From contig JAGAPO010000052.1 in assembly GCA_017623215.1 (NCBI GenBank), forward strand, positions 1 to 64,000: 64,000 bases of DNA, read 5' to 3'. Within the stretch, counting starts at the first letter, position 1; every line of letters starts with the position of its first letter. Position numbers and translations under genes: made by a program. This stretch comes from Lachnospiraceae bacterium. Lineage in GTDB: Bacteria; Bacillota; Clostridia; Lachnospirales; Lachnospiraceae. This document shows positions 33,678 to 41,965 of this stretch, piece by piece. Under the pieces are notes generated by a model that searched no databases, was not told the origin of the DNA, and saw only the letters and a program-made list of their open reading frames with translations.

Positions 33678-33712
33678 GGGCTTTTGGAATATTTCCGGAG
33701 GCCCGTTTTTTT
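33678..33712 (+). terminator. Terminator of hicAB
   Basis: GGGCTTTTGGAA / TTCCGGAGGCCC form an imperfect stem (33678-33704), followed by seven T residues (33706-33712). Confidence 0.75.
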
Positions 33713-33737
33713 GTCATAGTAAAATTGGAAGAAACCA

Positions 33738-33765
33738 TTGCAAAGTCTTTGAACTCTGATATAAT
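33738..33765 (+). promoter_or_regulatory. Promoter of the right-end structured RNA
   Basis: TTGCAA (33738-33743), 16-bp spacer, TATAAT (33760-33765), reading away from hicB. The expected start is near 33772, just before the first stem of the RNA candidate. Confidence 0.65.
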
Positions 33766-33771
33766 AAAACA

Positions 33772-33928
33772 GTAGGCTTTACCCGGATGATTGTTTGAGG
33801 TGGTAAATTTCGTTGCAACCACGCACCCTATGGGTCAAAAGAGATGCAGGAGCGGCGACGCCTGCCAGGCAATTATCCGGATTAGCATAAAATTAACCAT
33901 CCGTCATATGACCGATGGCTTTTTTTAT
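33772..33928 (+). ncRNA. Structured non-coding RNA candidate at the prophage right end
   Basis: No ORF with a good RBS lies here. The sequence folds on paper into a multibranch RNA: closing stem CCGGATGATTG (33783-33793) with CAATTATCCGG (33870-33880); GTGG/CCAC (33800-33803 / 33819-33822); ACCC/GGGT (33825-33828 / 33832-33835); GCAGG/CCTGC (33846-33850 / 33861-33865). A terminator hairpin (CCATCCGTCAT/ATGACCGATGG, 33898-33918) with a T7 tail ends it. GATTAGCATAA at 33880-33890 and TTATGCTAATC at 33937-33947 form an extra 11-bp inverted repeat round the terminator. It matches no RNA family I recognise; no downstream gene on this strand, so a riboswitch leader is unlikely. Confidence 0.6.
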
Positions 33929-33966
33929 CTATGTCATTATGCTAATCATCAGGAAGAATTATCAAG

Positions 33967-33989
33967 TGCTATAGCATTTGCTATAAGCA
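33967..33989. repeat. Short palindromic repeats beside the attachment junction
   Basis: TGCTATAGCA (33967-33976), a perfect palindrome, and TGCTATAAGCA (33979-33989) lie about 30 bases before the inferred attR junction. They could bind integrase or a directionality factor; this is inference. Confidence 0.4.
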
Positions 33990-34004
33990 ATCTAAACCCT
34001 TTCT

Positions 34005-34628
34005 TTACGCTACACGCGTATCGACATCCCACTGAATACAATGATACCCGGCCTCCAGGACTGCCGATACGAGCGTATTATTATAATCTCCGTAAGGCGG
34101 TCGGAACAATATCATATCTTTTCCCGTTAATTCTTTCACCTTTTCATGCGGCTTCATAATTTCTTCCAGACATTCTTCCTTAGACAGCTGCGACATCTGT
34201 TTATGATTCTCGCTATGATTGCCCAGATCGTGTCCGGCTGCGGCAATGGCTTTAACATCCTCCGGATATTTTTCAATCCAGCCGCCGGTCATAAAGAAGG
34301 TAACCCGAACATTGTATTTCGCTAAAATATCAAGAATCTCCTGAGTATCTTCATTCCCCCAGGCAGCGTCAAAGCTGAGAGCGACTTTCTTTTCTTCGGT
34401 ATTCACACAATAGATCGGAAGCTCTTTTTGATTGCTCCCGGACACCGCGACAGCTGCCTGAGGTGCGAAATGATAGGCACCAAAACCGGCTATCACAGCG
34501 GTTAGTGCAAGAATGCCGGCCTTCACAAAACCGGATTGCTTTTTCTTTTCGGTTTCGTCCAGATTCAAGAACGGATCAGGGGTAAGCTCCGAATTCGGCG
34601 TTCGGTTTCGTCTCCACGGTAATTTCAT
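34005..34628 (-). pseudogene. pdaB: PdaB-like polysaccharide deacetylase, 3' end lost at the prophage junction
   Basis: The 207-aa leftward product has a membrane anchor (about residues 35-55) and the NodB deacetylase core: VALSFDAAWG (motif 1), GNHSENH (motif 2), FRPPYGDYN (motif 3). It stops directly after CIQWDVDTRVA, before the rest of motif 4 and the whole of motif 5, which carry catalytic residues; full PdaB proteins run about 45-55 residues further. In Bacillus PdaB keeps spores stable after germination-cortex formation. In this lysogen the gene should be inactive unless the prophage excises. RBS is GAGG ten bases before the ATG. Confidence 0.8.
34012..34034. other. Inferred prophage right attachment junction (attR) inside pdaB
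   Basis: To the right is an ordinary deacetylase gene read on the minus strand up to QWDVD; to the left the frame continues only for four residues (TRVA) before a stop, and the sequence is phage-like and non-coding. The conserved pdaB continuation (a second D-x-x-W strand and the final His motif) is missing, so the integration crossover should lie around TATCGACATCCC (34020-34031). The exact core needs attL, which is outside the window. Confidence 0.55.
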
Positions 34629-34772
34629 AATAAGGATACCTCATCCAGAGATGTTATTATTAATATATTAAGCAGGAGCCGTAAATATTTATATTTTCTG
34701 ATGAAGAAGAATTACACGTAACAATAAATAAGATTCTGATAAAAAGAACAAGAATATTATTTTCAAAAAATT

Positions 34773-34819
34773 AGATTCTATAAGAATCTGCTTGACAAAT
34801 ATTTTATAAATGTTATAAT
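34773..34819 (+). promoter_or_regulatory. Promoter and palindrome before the DUF262 gene
   Basis: TTGACA (34792-34797), 16-bp spacer, TATAAT (34814-34819). Immediately upstream AGATTCT (34773-34779), ATA, AGAATCT (34783-34789) form a perfect inverted repeat suited to an operator. The rest of the 34629-34869 gap shows only AT-rich sequence. Confidence 0.65.
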
Positions 34820-34869
34820 AAGGACAGAATTCGACAACGACAAAAAGAAGAATAAGGAGGAATCATACT

Positions 34870-36051
34870 ATGGATGAACAAATGAGCTTTACCAATGCTT
34901 CCATCCCGATTGCGTCCGTACTGAACAGTCTGAATACGGTCAATTTTGGAGGGCTGGATCTGCAGCCGTCCTATCAGAGAGGATATGTCTGGAAGGATGA
35001 CTTTAAGGACAAGTTGATATACAGCATTGTAAAGCAGTACCCTTCCGGCAACATCAGTATCCGGGTATTGAATAAGCCGAACGCAAAGGGAGCGAAATCG
35101 GAGGTTGTGGACGGGCAGCAGAGACTGACTACAATCAAAGGATTTGTGGATAATAAGTATGTGATTAAGAGCGAATGGTCGAGAAAGATTATTATTCTGA
35201 TCAAGGAATATTTTGAAAGAGCCGGGGTACAGGATGATATGGTTGACAGGCTGGTGAAGAGGATGAGCAACAAAGGGAACGTGACACTAAAATACAGCGA
35301 TTTGCCCGATGTCATCAAAGGAAATATCAGCTCGTACAACATTCCGATGACATATATCGCGAATGCATCGGATGTACAGATTCGGGAATATTTCCGGTTT
35401 TTGCAGAATCAGGAGCGTCTGAGGGCGGGAGAGATTATCAATTTGATGCCGGCGACGAATCTGGAAGAATTCATGGATAAGATTCTGGATAAGGACGTCT
35501 TTCTGAAGGTGATTGGCTTCACAGACGGAAGAGGAGAATTCGATAAGATATTCTACAGCATGGTCGGTCTGTTCGATGAAAAGCTCACCTTTGGAACGAC
35601 AGATAAGCTGATTCAGGGGTATGCCGGGAAAGCAGACAAGCCGTCGGTTGGTCTGAAGAGAATCAAAGCGATGCTTTATCAGGTGAATAAGATAAGCGAG
35701 GTTTCCGAGGCAATTATCCGAAGCTCCAGAAAGCGCTATCTGAAATATCTGCTGCTGCTTTCCGGGCTGGAATACGTTGATTTCGGCAGGGCAACGATTG
35801 ATAAGCTAAGAACCTTAAAGGAGATTGATGATAAGCTGTCGGTATTCTTTTCCGCAAAGGCAAATGTAATCGAGAATGAATTCGCAGGCTACAGCGGAGA
35901 GGTGATTGAGGAATTCCGATATATCGCGCTGTTAACAAAGGGCGGGCATTCGCTGGCGCGAGTAGAGAACAGGATGCAGATACTCGCTTATTATGTGAAT
36001 AATCCGAGGGAGAAAAGGAAGCCATCGGGGGTTAAGTTGATAGAGGAGTAG
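34870..36051 (+). CDS. DUF262 domain protein
   Basis: The 393-aa protein starts behind AATAAGGAGGAATCATACT. Residues about 12-100 show the DUF262 (ParB/Srx-like) core: LDLQPSYQRGYVWKDDFKDK and EVVDGQQRLTTIKGF, the DGQQR motif being the nucleotide-binding signature of GmrS/GmrD-type and other defence NTPases. No HNH or DUF1524 nuclease is seen in the C-terminal helical part. It is followed 6 bases later by a Nudix-phosphatase fusion gene. A role in phage defence or stress is plausible by family only. Confidence 0.8.
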   Translation: MDEQMSFTNASIPIASVLNSLNTVNFGGLDLQPSYQRGYVWKDDFKDKLIYSIVKQYPSGNISIRVLNKPNAKGAKSEVVDGQQRLTTIKGFVDNKYVIKSEWSRKIIILIKEYFERAGVQDDMVDRLVKRMSNKGNVTLKYSDLPDVIKGNISSYNIPMTYIANASDVQIREYFRFLQNQERLRAGEIINLMPATNLEEFMDKILDKDVFLKVIGFTDGRGEFDKIFYSMVGLFDEKLTFGTTDKLIQGYAGKADKPSVGLKRIKAMLYQVNKISEVSEAIIRSSRKRYLKYLLLLSGLEYVDFGRATIDKLRTLKEIDDKLSVFFSAKANVIENEFAGYSGEVIEEFRYIALLTKGGHSLARVENRMQILAYYVNNPREKRKPSGVKLIEE

Positions 36052-36057
36052 AGTGGA

Positions 36058-36906
36058 ATGATGACAGAAGTAGTGGCAGCCCTGATATGGGACAAGGATA
36101 GATTTTTGATATGCCAGAGGCCGGCGCATAAGGCCAGAGGTCTGCTGTGGGAGTTCGTTGGCGGCAAGGTGGAACCAGGCGAGACAAGGGAACAGGCGCT
36201 GATTCGGGAGTGCAGAGAAGAGCTTGCGGTTACGGTACGGGTTGGTGACGTATTCATGGAGGTGGTTCATGAGTATCCGGATATGACGGTGCATCTGACC
36301 CTGTTCCACGCGGCGATTGTGCAAGGAGCTCCGCAGCGCTTAGAGCATCAGGATATCCGGTGGATTACTTCGGAGCAGATTCCGCAGTATGAATTTTGTC
36401 CGGCTGATGTGGAGATATTGGAGCGGCTTGGGCGGTATAAGCATATGATAAAAATATTATTTATCTGCCATGGCAACATTTGCCGCTCCCCCATGGGCGA
36501 GTTCATTCTGAAAGATATGGTATCACGCCGCCCGGACGCGGCCCGTTTCCGCATCGCCTCCTGTGCCACGAGCACGGAAGAGATCGGGAATCCCGTTCAT
36601 CCGGGAACGCGCAGAAAATTAGCGGAGCACGGAATCAGCTGTGCGGGCAAATACGCAGTTCAGTTGACCCAGTCAGACTACGACGAGTATGATTACCTGC
36701 TCGCAATGGATACCTGGAATCTTCGCAATATTCTCCGAATCATCGGAAAAGACGAGCAGAAAAAGGTATACCGCCTGCTGGATTTTTCGAAACATCCGAG
36801 AGATATCGCGGATCCCTGGTATACTGGGAATTTTGACATTACTTACGATGACATCGCAGAAGGCTGCCAGGCGTTTTTGGAATTCATAGATGCGAAAAAA
36901 AGATGA
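36058..36906 (+). CDS. Nudix hydrolase fused to low-molecular-weight protein tyrosine phosphatase
   Basis: Residues 1-128 are a MutT-type Nudix domain with a perfect Nudix box: G36, E42, then R50-E51-C-R-E54-E55-L. Residues 130-282 are a complete low-molecular-weight phosphatase: CHGNICRS (Cys137, Arg143) and the DPWYTG acid loop. The join, ERLGRYKHMIKILFICHG, has Met130 as the natural start of a stand-alone phosphatase, so this is a fusion by loss of a stop or a real two-domain enzyme. Gene follows DUF262 after 6 bases and probably shares its promoter. Confidence 0.85.
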   Translation: MMTEVVAALIWDKDRFLICQRPAHKARGLLWEFVGGKVEPGETREQALIRECREELAVTVRVGDVFMEVVHEYPDMTVHLTLFHAAIVQGAPQRLEHQDIRWITSEQIPQYEFCPADVEILERLGRYKHMIKILFICHGNICRSPMGEFILKDMVSRRPDAARFRIASCATSTEEIGNPVHPGTRRKLAEHGISCAGKYAVQLTQSDYDEYDYLLAMDTWNLRNILRIIGKDEQKKVYRLLDFSKHPRDIADPWYTGNFDITYDDIAEGCQAFLEFIDAKKR

Positions 36907-36910
36907 GAAT

Positions 36911-36996
36911 AGTGTAAAAAAGTGCCCCGATGCGCACTTTTTTATACGCAGATCCGGACTTTGACACAAATCTGCGTGTATGTGAAGAAGGTGCTG
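36911..36996. repeat. Dispersed intergenic repeat, copy 1
   Basis: AGTGTAAAAAAGTGC..GATGCGCAC, then CGCAGATCCGG..CACAAATCTGCG (a stem of ATACGCAGAT/ATCTGCGTGTAT type) and a GC-rich tail. The same order of blocks recurs between gatA and gatB at 54117-54262. It appears to be a structured intergenic repeat family of this genome. Confidence 0.5.
36916..36943 (+). terminator. Terminator of the DUF262-Nudix operon
   Basis: AAAAAAGTGC (36916-36925) pairs with GCACTTTTTT (36934-36943); six Ts close it. Confidence 0.7.
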
Positions 36997-37060
36997 CGCA
37001 CATTTGCGCTGCCTTCGCGCAGGGGCGCTCCGGCATGTTGGATAGAATTTTTCAACGAAA

Positions 37061-37125
37061 AAGGAGTCATTCTCAGCCGGGACCGAAATCCTTACGATTT
37101 CAGCGCCGGCCGAGAATGACTCCTT
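37061..37125 (-). terminator. Long terminator of the leftward lipoprotein gene
   Basis: AAGGAGTCATTCTC (37061-37074) and GAGAATGACTCCTT (37112-37125) plus GCCGG/CCGGC and CGAAATC/GATTTC make a very long stem. Read on the minus strand it follows the stop at 37137 and is followed by five T residues. Confidence 0.75.
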
Positions 37126-37136
37126 ATGGCTTGTCC

Positions 37137-37724
37137 TTATTTGGAAGGGAATTCCTCTACAACCGGGGAATCCAGTGCGACGATGATGATATAAGCGGGA
37201 TCGCCTGAGACTTTGAAGGGATGAACGGCGATAGAGCTTTCATCCGAGGCGGTCCAGGTAACCTGGGAAGTACCATTCTCTAATGCTTCAAAATCGAGAG
37301 CGGACTTGTCCTCCCTGTTCGGAATTAGATCTTCCAGCTGATCCGCGAGGGAATCCAGACAGTCAAGATACTCTGCTTCACTGTTGGTCGAGATGAAATA
37401 CTCCATCCTATATAATCTCTCACCTGCGAAGCTCATGACCTGTTCCACAGTGATTCCGGTATTCTCCAGATCCTTCAGAACCGGATTGACGGTAAGCCGC
37501 CCGGTTCCGGACTCCTCGTTGGTCTCATAGGAGGAAGCGTCTGCGTTATAAGCCTTCATAACCTTCTCCTCCGACTTGAACCAGCCGACATTCCGTAATA
37601 CAATTCCGTCATTCTTTATCACAACTGTATCTTCAATCAGTTCATCGAACTGATCTGTCTGTCTTGCGCATCCCGATAACAGCAGGACAAGTACTGCACC
37701 GACTAATAATCCTCTCTTTTTCAT
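37137..37724 (-). CDS. Lipoprotein of unknown function, DUF4358-like
   Basis: Start is the ATG at 37724 (AAAGGAGGCTCTT upstream on the minus strand); an earlier start at 37745 lacks an RBS. The 195-aa protein begins MKKRGLLVGAVLVLLLSGCA, a signal peptide ending in the lipobox LSGC, so Cys19 is lipidated and the protein sits on the outer face of the membrane. The rest resembles short Firmicutes lipoproteins with a conserved RLYRMEYFISTNS-type strand. Function unknown. Confidence 0.75.
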   Translation of the reverse strand: MKKRGLLVGAVLVLLLSGCARQTDQFDELIEDTVVIKNDGIVLRNVGWFKSEEKVMKAYNADASSYETNEESGTGRLTVNPVLKDLENTGITVEQVMSFAGERLYRMEYFISTNSEAEYLDCLDSLADQLEDLIPNREDKSALDFEALENGTSQVTWTASDESSIAVHPFKVSGDPAYIIIVALDSPVVEEFPSK

Positions 37725-37816
37725 AAGAGCCTCCTTTAAATCCAAGATGTCCTTCTTATTAGTATACTAAAAAGGCGGAGAAAATGCAACTAAATTGAAT
37801 CAAAAAATAAATGTTC

Positions 37817-37845
37817 TTGGATTTTGAGGAAAGCTGCGTTATAAT
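37817..37845 (+). promoter_or_regulatory. Promoter of the LRR-VWA-ATPase operon
   Basis: TTGGAT (37817-37822), 17-bp spacer, TATAAT (37840-37845). A leader of about 110 nt follows to the first start codon at 37965; it contains short GC-rich stems but no T-run. Confidence 0.6.
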
Positions 37846-37964
37846 AAGAGTCGCAAAGAGCTGCCGAGCCTAAGGCTGGAATAGGCGGAGCAAAAGTGGG
37901 ATGAACTTATGGCACAGGAGTGGTAGGAAAAGCCGGAATCAGTCATAGGAAGGAAGCGGAAAAG

Positions 37965-38918
37965 ATGTCGCAGGAAGAGAATCTGAAAGAATATAGCGCA
38001 GCCGATGGAAGCTGTTCGTTTACTTATCGGGAGGAAGAACAGGGAATTACCGTAATACAATGCACCTCCTGCGGGGAAAAAGCGGTAATTCCTGGAAGAA
38101 TTGAGGAAAAACCGGTTATTCGAATCGGGGAGTATGCGTTCAGTGAACAGAAAGCGCTGCGGGAAGCTTGGCTTCCGTTCTCTGTGACGAGGATCGACAG
38201 GCACGCATTTTATAACTGCAGGAGGCTTGCGAGCGTGAGTCTGTCCGCGGAAGCGGTGGAGATCTGGGATGGAGCGTTTAAGAACTGCGAACAGCTTCAT
38301 ACGGTAGTATTTCTTGCCGTCTGCGGCGGAAATGTGTGTATGAAGAATATTTTGTATGATCTGGAACAGGATATTGTATGTGAGATTCTTGTGTTTGGAG
38401 AGGCGGACGGCGCGATGCGGCAGGAAGAGCCGAAGGAGCGGATTCGGCTGCTGTTTCCGAAGAACACGTATGAGTATATATCGAATTACGCGGCCAGAAT
38501 CTTTCATGAGGTCGCGTATGGCTCAGGATATTATTACAGGCAGTGCGCATATGAGAAACGAATGGATTACGCGCGCTACGACGGACTGTTTGATTACGCA
38601 TCGAGAGAGGAACGGCCGGAGCTTGTACCGTGGCTGGCATTTTATCGACTGCGGTATCCGCATGAACTGGGAGAAAAGGCGCGACGGATTTATGTGGACT
38701 GGATGAGAAAGCATATCGGAGAATTTGTGAGGCTGTTAATCGAGGCGGATGATTATGAAGACACCCGGTATCTGGCAGAATGTGACTGGGTGGAGGAGAC
38801 GGATTTTCAGAATATGATAGAGGCGGCGGGAAAGACCGGGAACGCGGAGTATATCAGCCTGTTCCTGGCGCAGAAAAAGAAGCGGTTCGGAATTGGCAAG
38901 AAGACGTTTGAACTATAG
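37965..38918 (+). CDS. Leucine-rich repeat (BspA-type) protein
   Basis: Best start is ATG 37965 (GGAAGGAAGCGGAAAAG upstream), 317 aa. Residues about 30-110 hold BspA/LRR_5-type repeats: IRIGEYAFSEQKALREAWL, VTRIDRHAFYNCRRLASVSL and VEIWDGAFKNCEQLHTVVF. The C-terminal 190 residues are helical, ending with an ankyrin-like TGNAEYISLFLAQKKK. There is no signal peptide, so it works inside the cell, probably as a recognition partner of the VWA and ATPase proteins encoded next, with which it forms one operon. Confidence 0.75.
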   Translation: MSQEENLKEYSAADGSCSFTYREEEQGITVIQCTSCGEKAVIPGRIEEKPVIRIGEYAFSEQKALREAWLPFSVTRIDRHAFYNCRRLASVSLSAEAVEIWDGAFKNCEQLHTVVFLAVCGGNVCMKNILYDLEQDIVCEILVFGEADGAMRQEEPKERIRLLFPKNTYEYISNYAARIFHEVAYGSGYYYRQCAYEKRMDYARYDGLFDYASREERPELVPWLAFYRLRYPHELGEKARRIYVDWMRKHIGEFVRLLIEADDYEDTRYLAECDWVEETDFQNMIEAAGKTGNAEYISLFLAQKKKRFGIGKKTFEL

Positions 38919-38957
38919 ATGAACCGGGATGGGGAGACGAGAAAGGGAGGGAACCGA

Positions 38958-40439
38958 ATGGAGGAGCATAGAAGAGAGCAGGAGGGGTCCGCGCATAAGC
39001 TTGCGCTGATCCGTATCGGGAACCGAATCTGGGAGGCGGCGGGGAGAGAATTGTACCTGTCCATGCGTTTTCTGGATCTTGCGTTCGGGCGGCTTTCCTT
39101 TGTAATGGATCTGTCAACCAGAACCTTTGGAACGGATGGGGTATCGTGCCGGTATAACCCGAGATACCTGATGGAGCTGTATGAGAACAGCCGGATTATG
39201 GTGAATCGCGGCTATCTGCATATGCTGCTGCATTGTATTCTGCGGCATATGTACCGGGAGAGCGAGGAGGAGAGGCAGGAGCTGTATGATCTGGCCTGCG
39301 ATATTACGGTGGAGTCCATCATCGACAGCATGGATTATCGGGCGGTTGCTATGACGGTGAAGGACGAGAGAGAAGAACTGTACGAGGCACTTAAAAAAGA
39401 ACGGAAGGTTCTGACTGCGGAAGGGGTCTATACATGGCTTAAGAAGCAAAATCTCTCTCTCAGTGAAGTTATTAGGCTTGAGCAGGAATTCCGGAAGGAT
39501 GATCACGATTTCTTTTACCGGAGACGGGAGCAGGGCAGCGGGGAGACAGCTGCGGATAATCAGAATGCGGAGGGTCGAAGTGAGGAACATCAGAATATGG
39601 AACACCAGAATGCGGGAGGTTCCGATCGTGCGGGGCAGAATGATTCGGTCGCAGGAGCCCGCCGGAACCGGGAGAATCAGAAGAAAGACTGGGAGAAGGT
39701 GAGCCGGAAGCTTGCGGTCAGTCTGGAATCCTTCGGACGGGAAGCGGGAAAAGGCGCGGGAAGTCTGTCTGCGGTGCTTGCGGTCTCGAACCGGGAGGAA
39801 TGCGGCTATCAGGAATTCTTGCGGAGATTTTCGGTGCTTCGGGAGGAGAATCGTCTGGATCCGGATTCGTTCGATTATGGTTATTATGCATACGGGCTTT
39901 CTCTTTATAAAAATATGCCGTTAATTGAGCCGCTTGAGCAGCGGGAAGTGAAGAAAATTGAGGAGTTTGCAATTGTAATTGATACGTCCGGTTCGTGTTC
40001 CGGCGAGCTGGTGCATCGGTTTTTAAAGGAGACGGTCACAGTGCTCGGGCAGCAGGAGAGCTTTTTTCGAAAACGGCGGGTACATGTGATTCAGTGCGAC
40101 GCCGCGGTACAGTCGGATACGGTGATTGAAGAAGAGGAGGATATAGAGCGGTTTGCGGAGACGCTTACGATATCCGGATATGGCGGGACGGATTTTCGGC
40201 CTGCATTCACATATGTGAATAATCTGGTGGAGCGCGGGGAGTTTGTGAATCTGCGCGGGTTACTCTATTTTACGGACGGGTACGGGGTATATCCGGAGCG
40301 GCGCCCGATGTATGATACCGCTTTTGTATTTGTAGGAGAGGATTACGAGGAGCATCTGGTTCCCGGCTGGGCGGCAAGAATTGTACTTCCGCCGGAACAA
40401 TGGGGAGAGAGTGAGCAGAGAGGAAGGATGACGGTTTGA
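38958..40439 (+). CDS. VWA-like domain protein (DUF2201)
   Basis: ATG 38958 with GGGAGGGAACCGA is the better start; ATG 38919 directly at the previous stop has none. The 493-aa protein has an N-terminal putative metallopeptidase part (LHMLLHCILRHM, an HxxxH-type site) and a C-terminal VWA-like domain, with MIDAS-type VIDTSGSCSGE and SGYGGTDFRPAF. A linker (about 190-250) is rich in Gln, Asn, Arg and Gly. It would work with the MoxR-type ATPase, whose gene overlaps it by 4 bases. Confidence 0.8.
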   Translation: MEEHRREQEGSAHKLALIRIGNRIWEAAGRELYLSMRFLDLAFGRLSFVMDLSTRTFGTDGVSCRYNPRYLMELYENSRIMVNRGYLHMLLHCILRHMYRESEEERQELYDLACDITVESIIDSMDYRAVAMTVKDEREELYEALKKERKVLTAEGVYTWLKKQNLSLSEVIRLEQEFRKDDHDFFYRRREQGSGETAADNQNAEGRSEEHQNMEHQNAGGSDRAGQNDSVAGARRNRENQKKDWEKVSRKLAVSLESFGREAGKGAGSLSAVLAVSNREECGYQEFLRRFSVLREENRLDPDSFDYGYYAYGLSLYKNMPLIEPLEQREVKKIEEFAIVIDTSGSCSGELVHRFLKETVTVLGQQESFFRKRRVHVIQCDAAVQSDTVIEEEEDIERFAETLTISGYGGTDFRPAFTYVNNLVERGEFVNLRGLLYFTDGYGVYPERRPMYDTAFVFVGEDYEEHLVPGWAARIVLPPEQWGESEQRGRMTV

Positions 40440-41965
40440 ATATCAGGAGAGCCAAAGAAGAAATTAAGCGCACGGTAAAAGCGTATTTAAAGAAGAATGC
40501 ATTTGGAGAATATGAGATCACTTCGATTCGGCAGAGGCCGATTCTTTTGATGGGGCCGTCCGGTATCGGAAAGACTGCCGTCATAGAACAGGCGGCGAGA
40601 GAGTGCGGCGTCGGCCTGGTATCGTATACGATTACCCATCATACCAGGCAGAGTGCGGTAGGGCTTCCCTATATTAAAGAAAAGGTATTCGGCGGGGTCA
40701 CGCATTCAGTCACGGAGTATACGATGAGCGAGATTATTGCGTCCGTATATGAGAAGATGGAGGAGACAGGACTTTCGGAAGGAATCCTGTTCATCGACGA
40801 GATCAATTGTGCGTCGGAGACGCTGGCTCCGGCGATGCTGCAGTTTTTGCAGTGCAAGCAGTTCGGCAATCAGGCGGTGCCGGAAGGATGGATTATTATT
40901 GCGGCGGGCAATCCGCCGGAGTACAACAAATCGGTGAAGGAATTCGACGTGGTAACGTTAGACAGAGTCCGCAAGATCGAGGTAGAAGAGGATTTGGCGG
41001 TCTGGAAGGAGTATGCATCGGCGCAGTCCGTCGCCGATTGTATTCTTTCGTATCTGGAGCTGCGGAAGGAGAATTTTTACAGCTTCCAGACGGATGCCTA
41101 CGGCAAGCGGTTCGTTACGGCAAGGGGCTGGGAGGATCTGTCGGAGATGTTAAAGGTCTGCGGGGAGCTTGAGATTCCGGTAGATTATGAGCTAATCGTG
41201 CAGTATTTGCAGGATAAGCGAATCGCACAGGATTTTGCGGATTATTATGAGTTGTATCAGAAATACAGACAGACCTACCGGGTGGAAGAGATTCTCGCCG
41301 GAAGGAGGAGCGACGCGGCGGTGAACGCTCTTTCGGAAGCTCCCTTTGATGAGCGTCTGTCTGTGACCGGGCTGCTGCTTGGAGCACTGCATGGGGAGTT
41401 TGTCCGGTACGGTACGAAGGATACGCTGGTCTGCGGAATATATGAGGATGTAAAGAAGCTGAAGGAAGCGATCGCACAGGGAGAGGCGTTCGAGGAAGCC
41501 ATGCGGGAACGAATTCAGGCAAGAGAGGACGAGCTCGCAATTGGAAAGAAACGGATGCATCTAAGCCGCGAGGACGAGCAGGGGCTGCAGACACTTCTTG
41601 CAGAGCTGAATGCGATGCGAAAGGAGGCAAAGTTATCCGGAGCGTCGGATTCGGAGGGCTGTTTTGCGGCGGTGAAGTGCTGCTTTGAAAAACTGACAAA
41701 GGAACGCGAGAGCATGATCGAGCAGACAGGAGAGAAGCTGTCGAGCGCATTTGCCTTTGTCCTGGAGGCATTCGGGAGAGGACAGGAGCTTGTCATCTTT
41801 CTGACCGGGCTTACAACGGATTCTTATGCTGCAAAATATCTTGCGGAAAACGGAAGTGAGGAGTATGATAGATATCATAAGGAACTATTGCTTCATGATA
41901 CACAGGAAGAATTGAAACGGGAGATACGAAGTTTTAAGGAGGAAATGGAATGCAGCGGGAGATAA
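40436..41965 (+). CDS. MoxR-type AAA ATPase
   Basis: TTG 40436 overlaps the VWA stop. Walker A GPSGIGKT (about residues 40-47), Walker B GILFIDEINCAS, sensor 1 IIAAGNPPEYN and arginine-finger region TLDRVRKIEVEEDL match MoxR/RavA-like AAA ATPases. The C-terminal 200 residues are helical, coiled-coil-like. MoxR and VWA proteins pair as chaperone-like machines that remodel target proteins or complexes. Gene order LRR, VWA, ATPase, membrane protein suggests one complex. Confidence 0.85.
   Translation: MNIRRAKEEIKRTVKAYLKKNAFGEYEITSIRQRPILLMGPSGIGKTAVIEQAARECGVGLVSYTITHHTRQSAVGLPYIKEKVFGGVTHSVTEYTMSEIIASVYEKMEETGLSEGILFIDEINCASETLAPAMLQFLQCKQFGNQAVPEGWIIIAAGNPPEYNKSVKEFDVVTLDRVRKIEVEEDLAVWKEYASAQSVADCILSYLELRKENFYSFQTDAYGKRFVTARGWEDLSEMLKVCGELEIPVDYELIVQYLQDKRIAQDFADYYELYQKYRQTYRVEEILAGRRSDAAVNALSEAPFDERLSVTGLLLGALHGEFVRYGTKDTLVCGIYEDVKKLKEAIAQGEAFEEAMRERIQAREDELAIGKKRMHLSREDEQGLQTLLAELNAMRKEAKLSGASDSEGCFAAVKCCFEKLTKERESMIEQTGEKLSSAFAFVLEAFGRGQELVIFLTGLTTDSYAAKYLAENGSEEYDRYHKELLLHDTQEELKREIRSFKEEMECSGR

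Noticed and set aside
33772..33928. T-box, c-di-GMP, cobalamin, SAM or tmRNA identity for the right-end RNA
   Set aside because: The hallmark sequences of these families were looked for by eye and not found; family left open.
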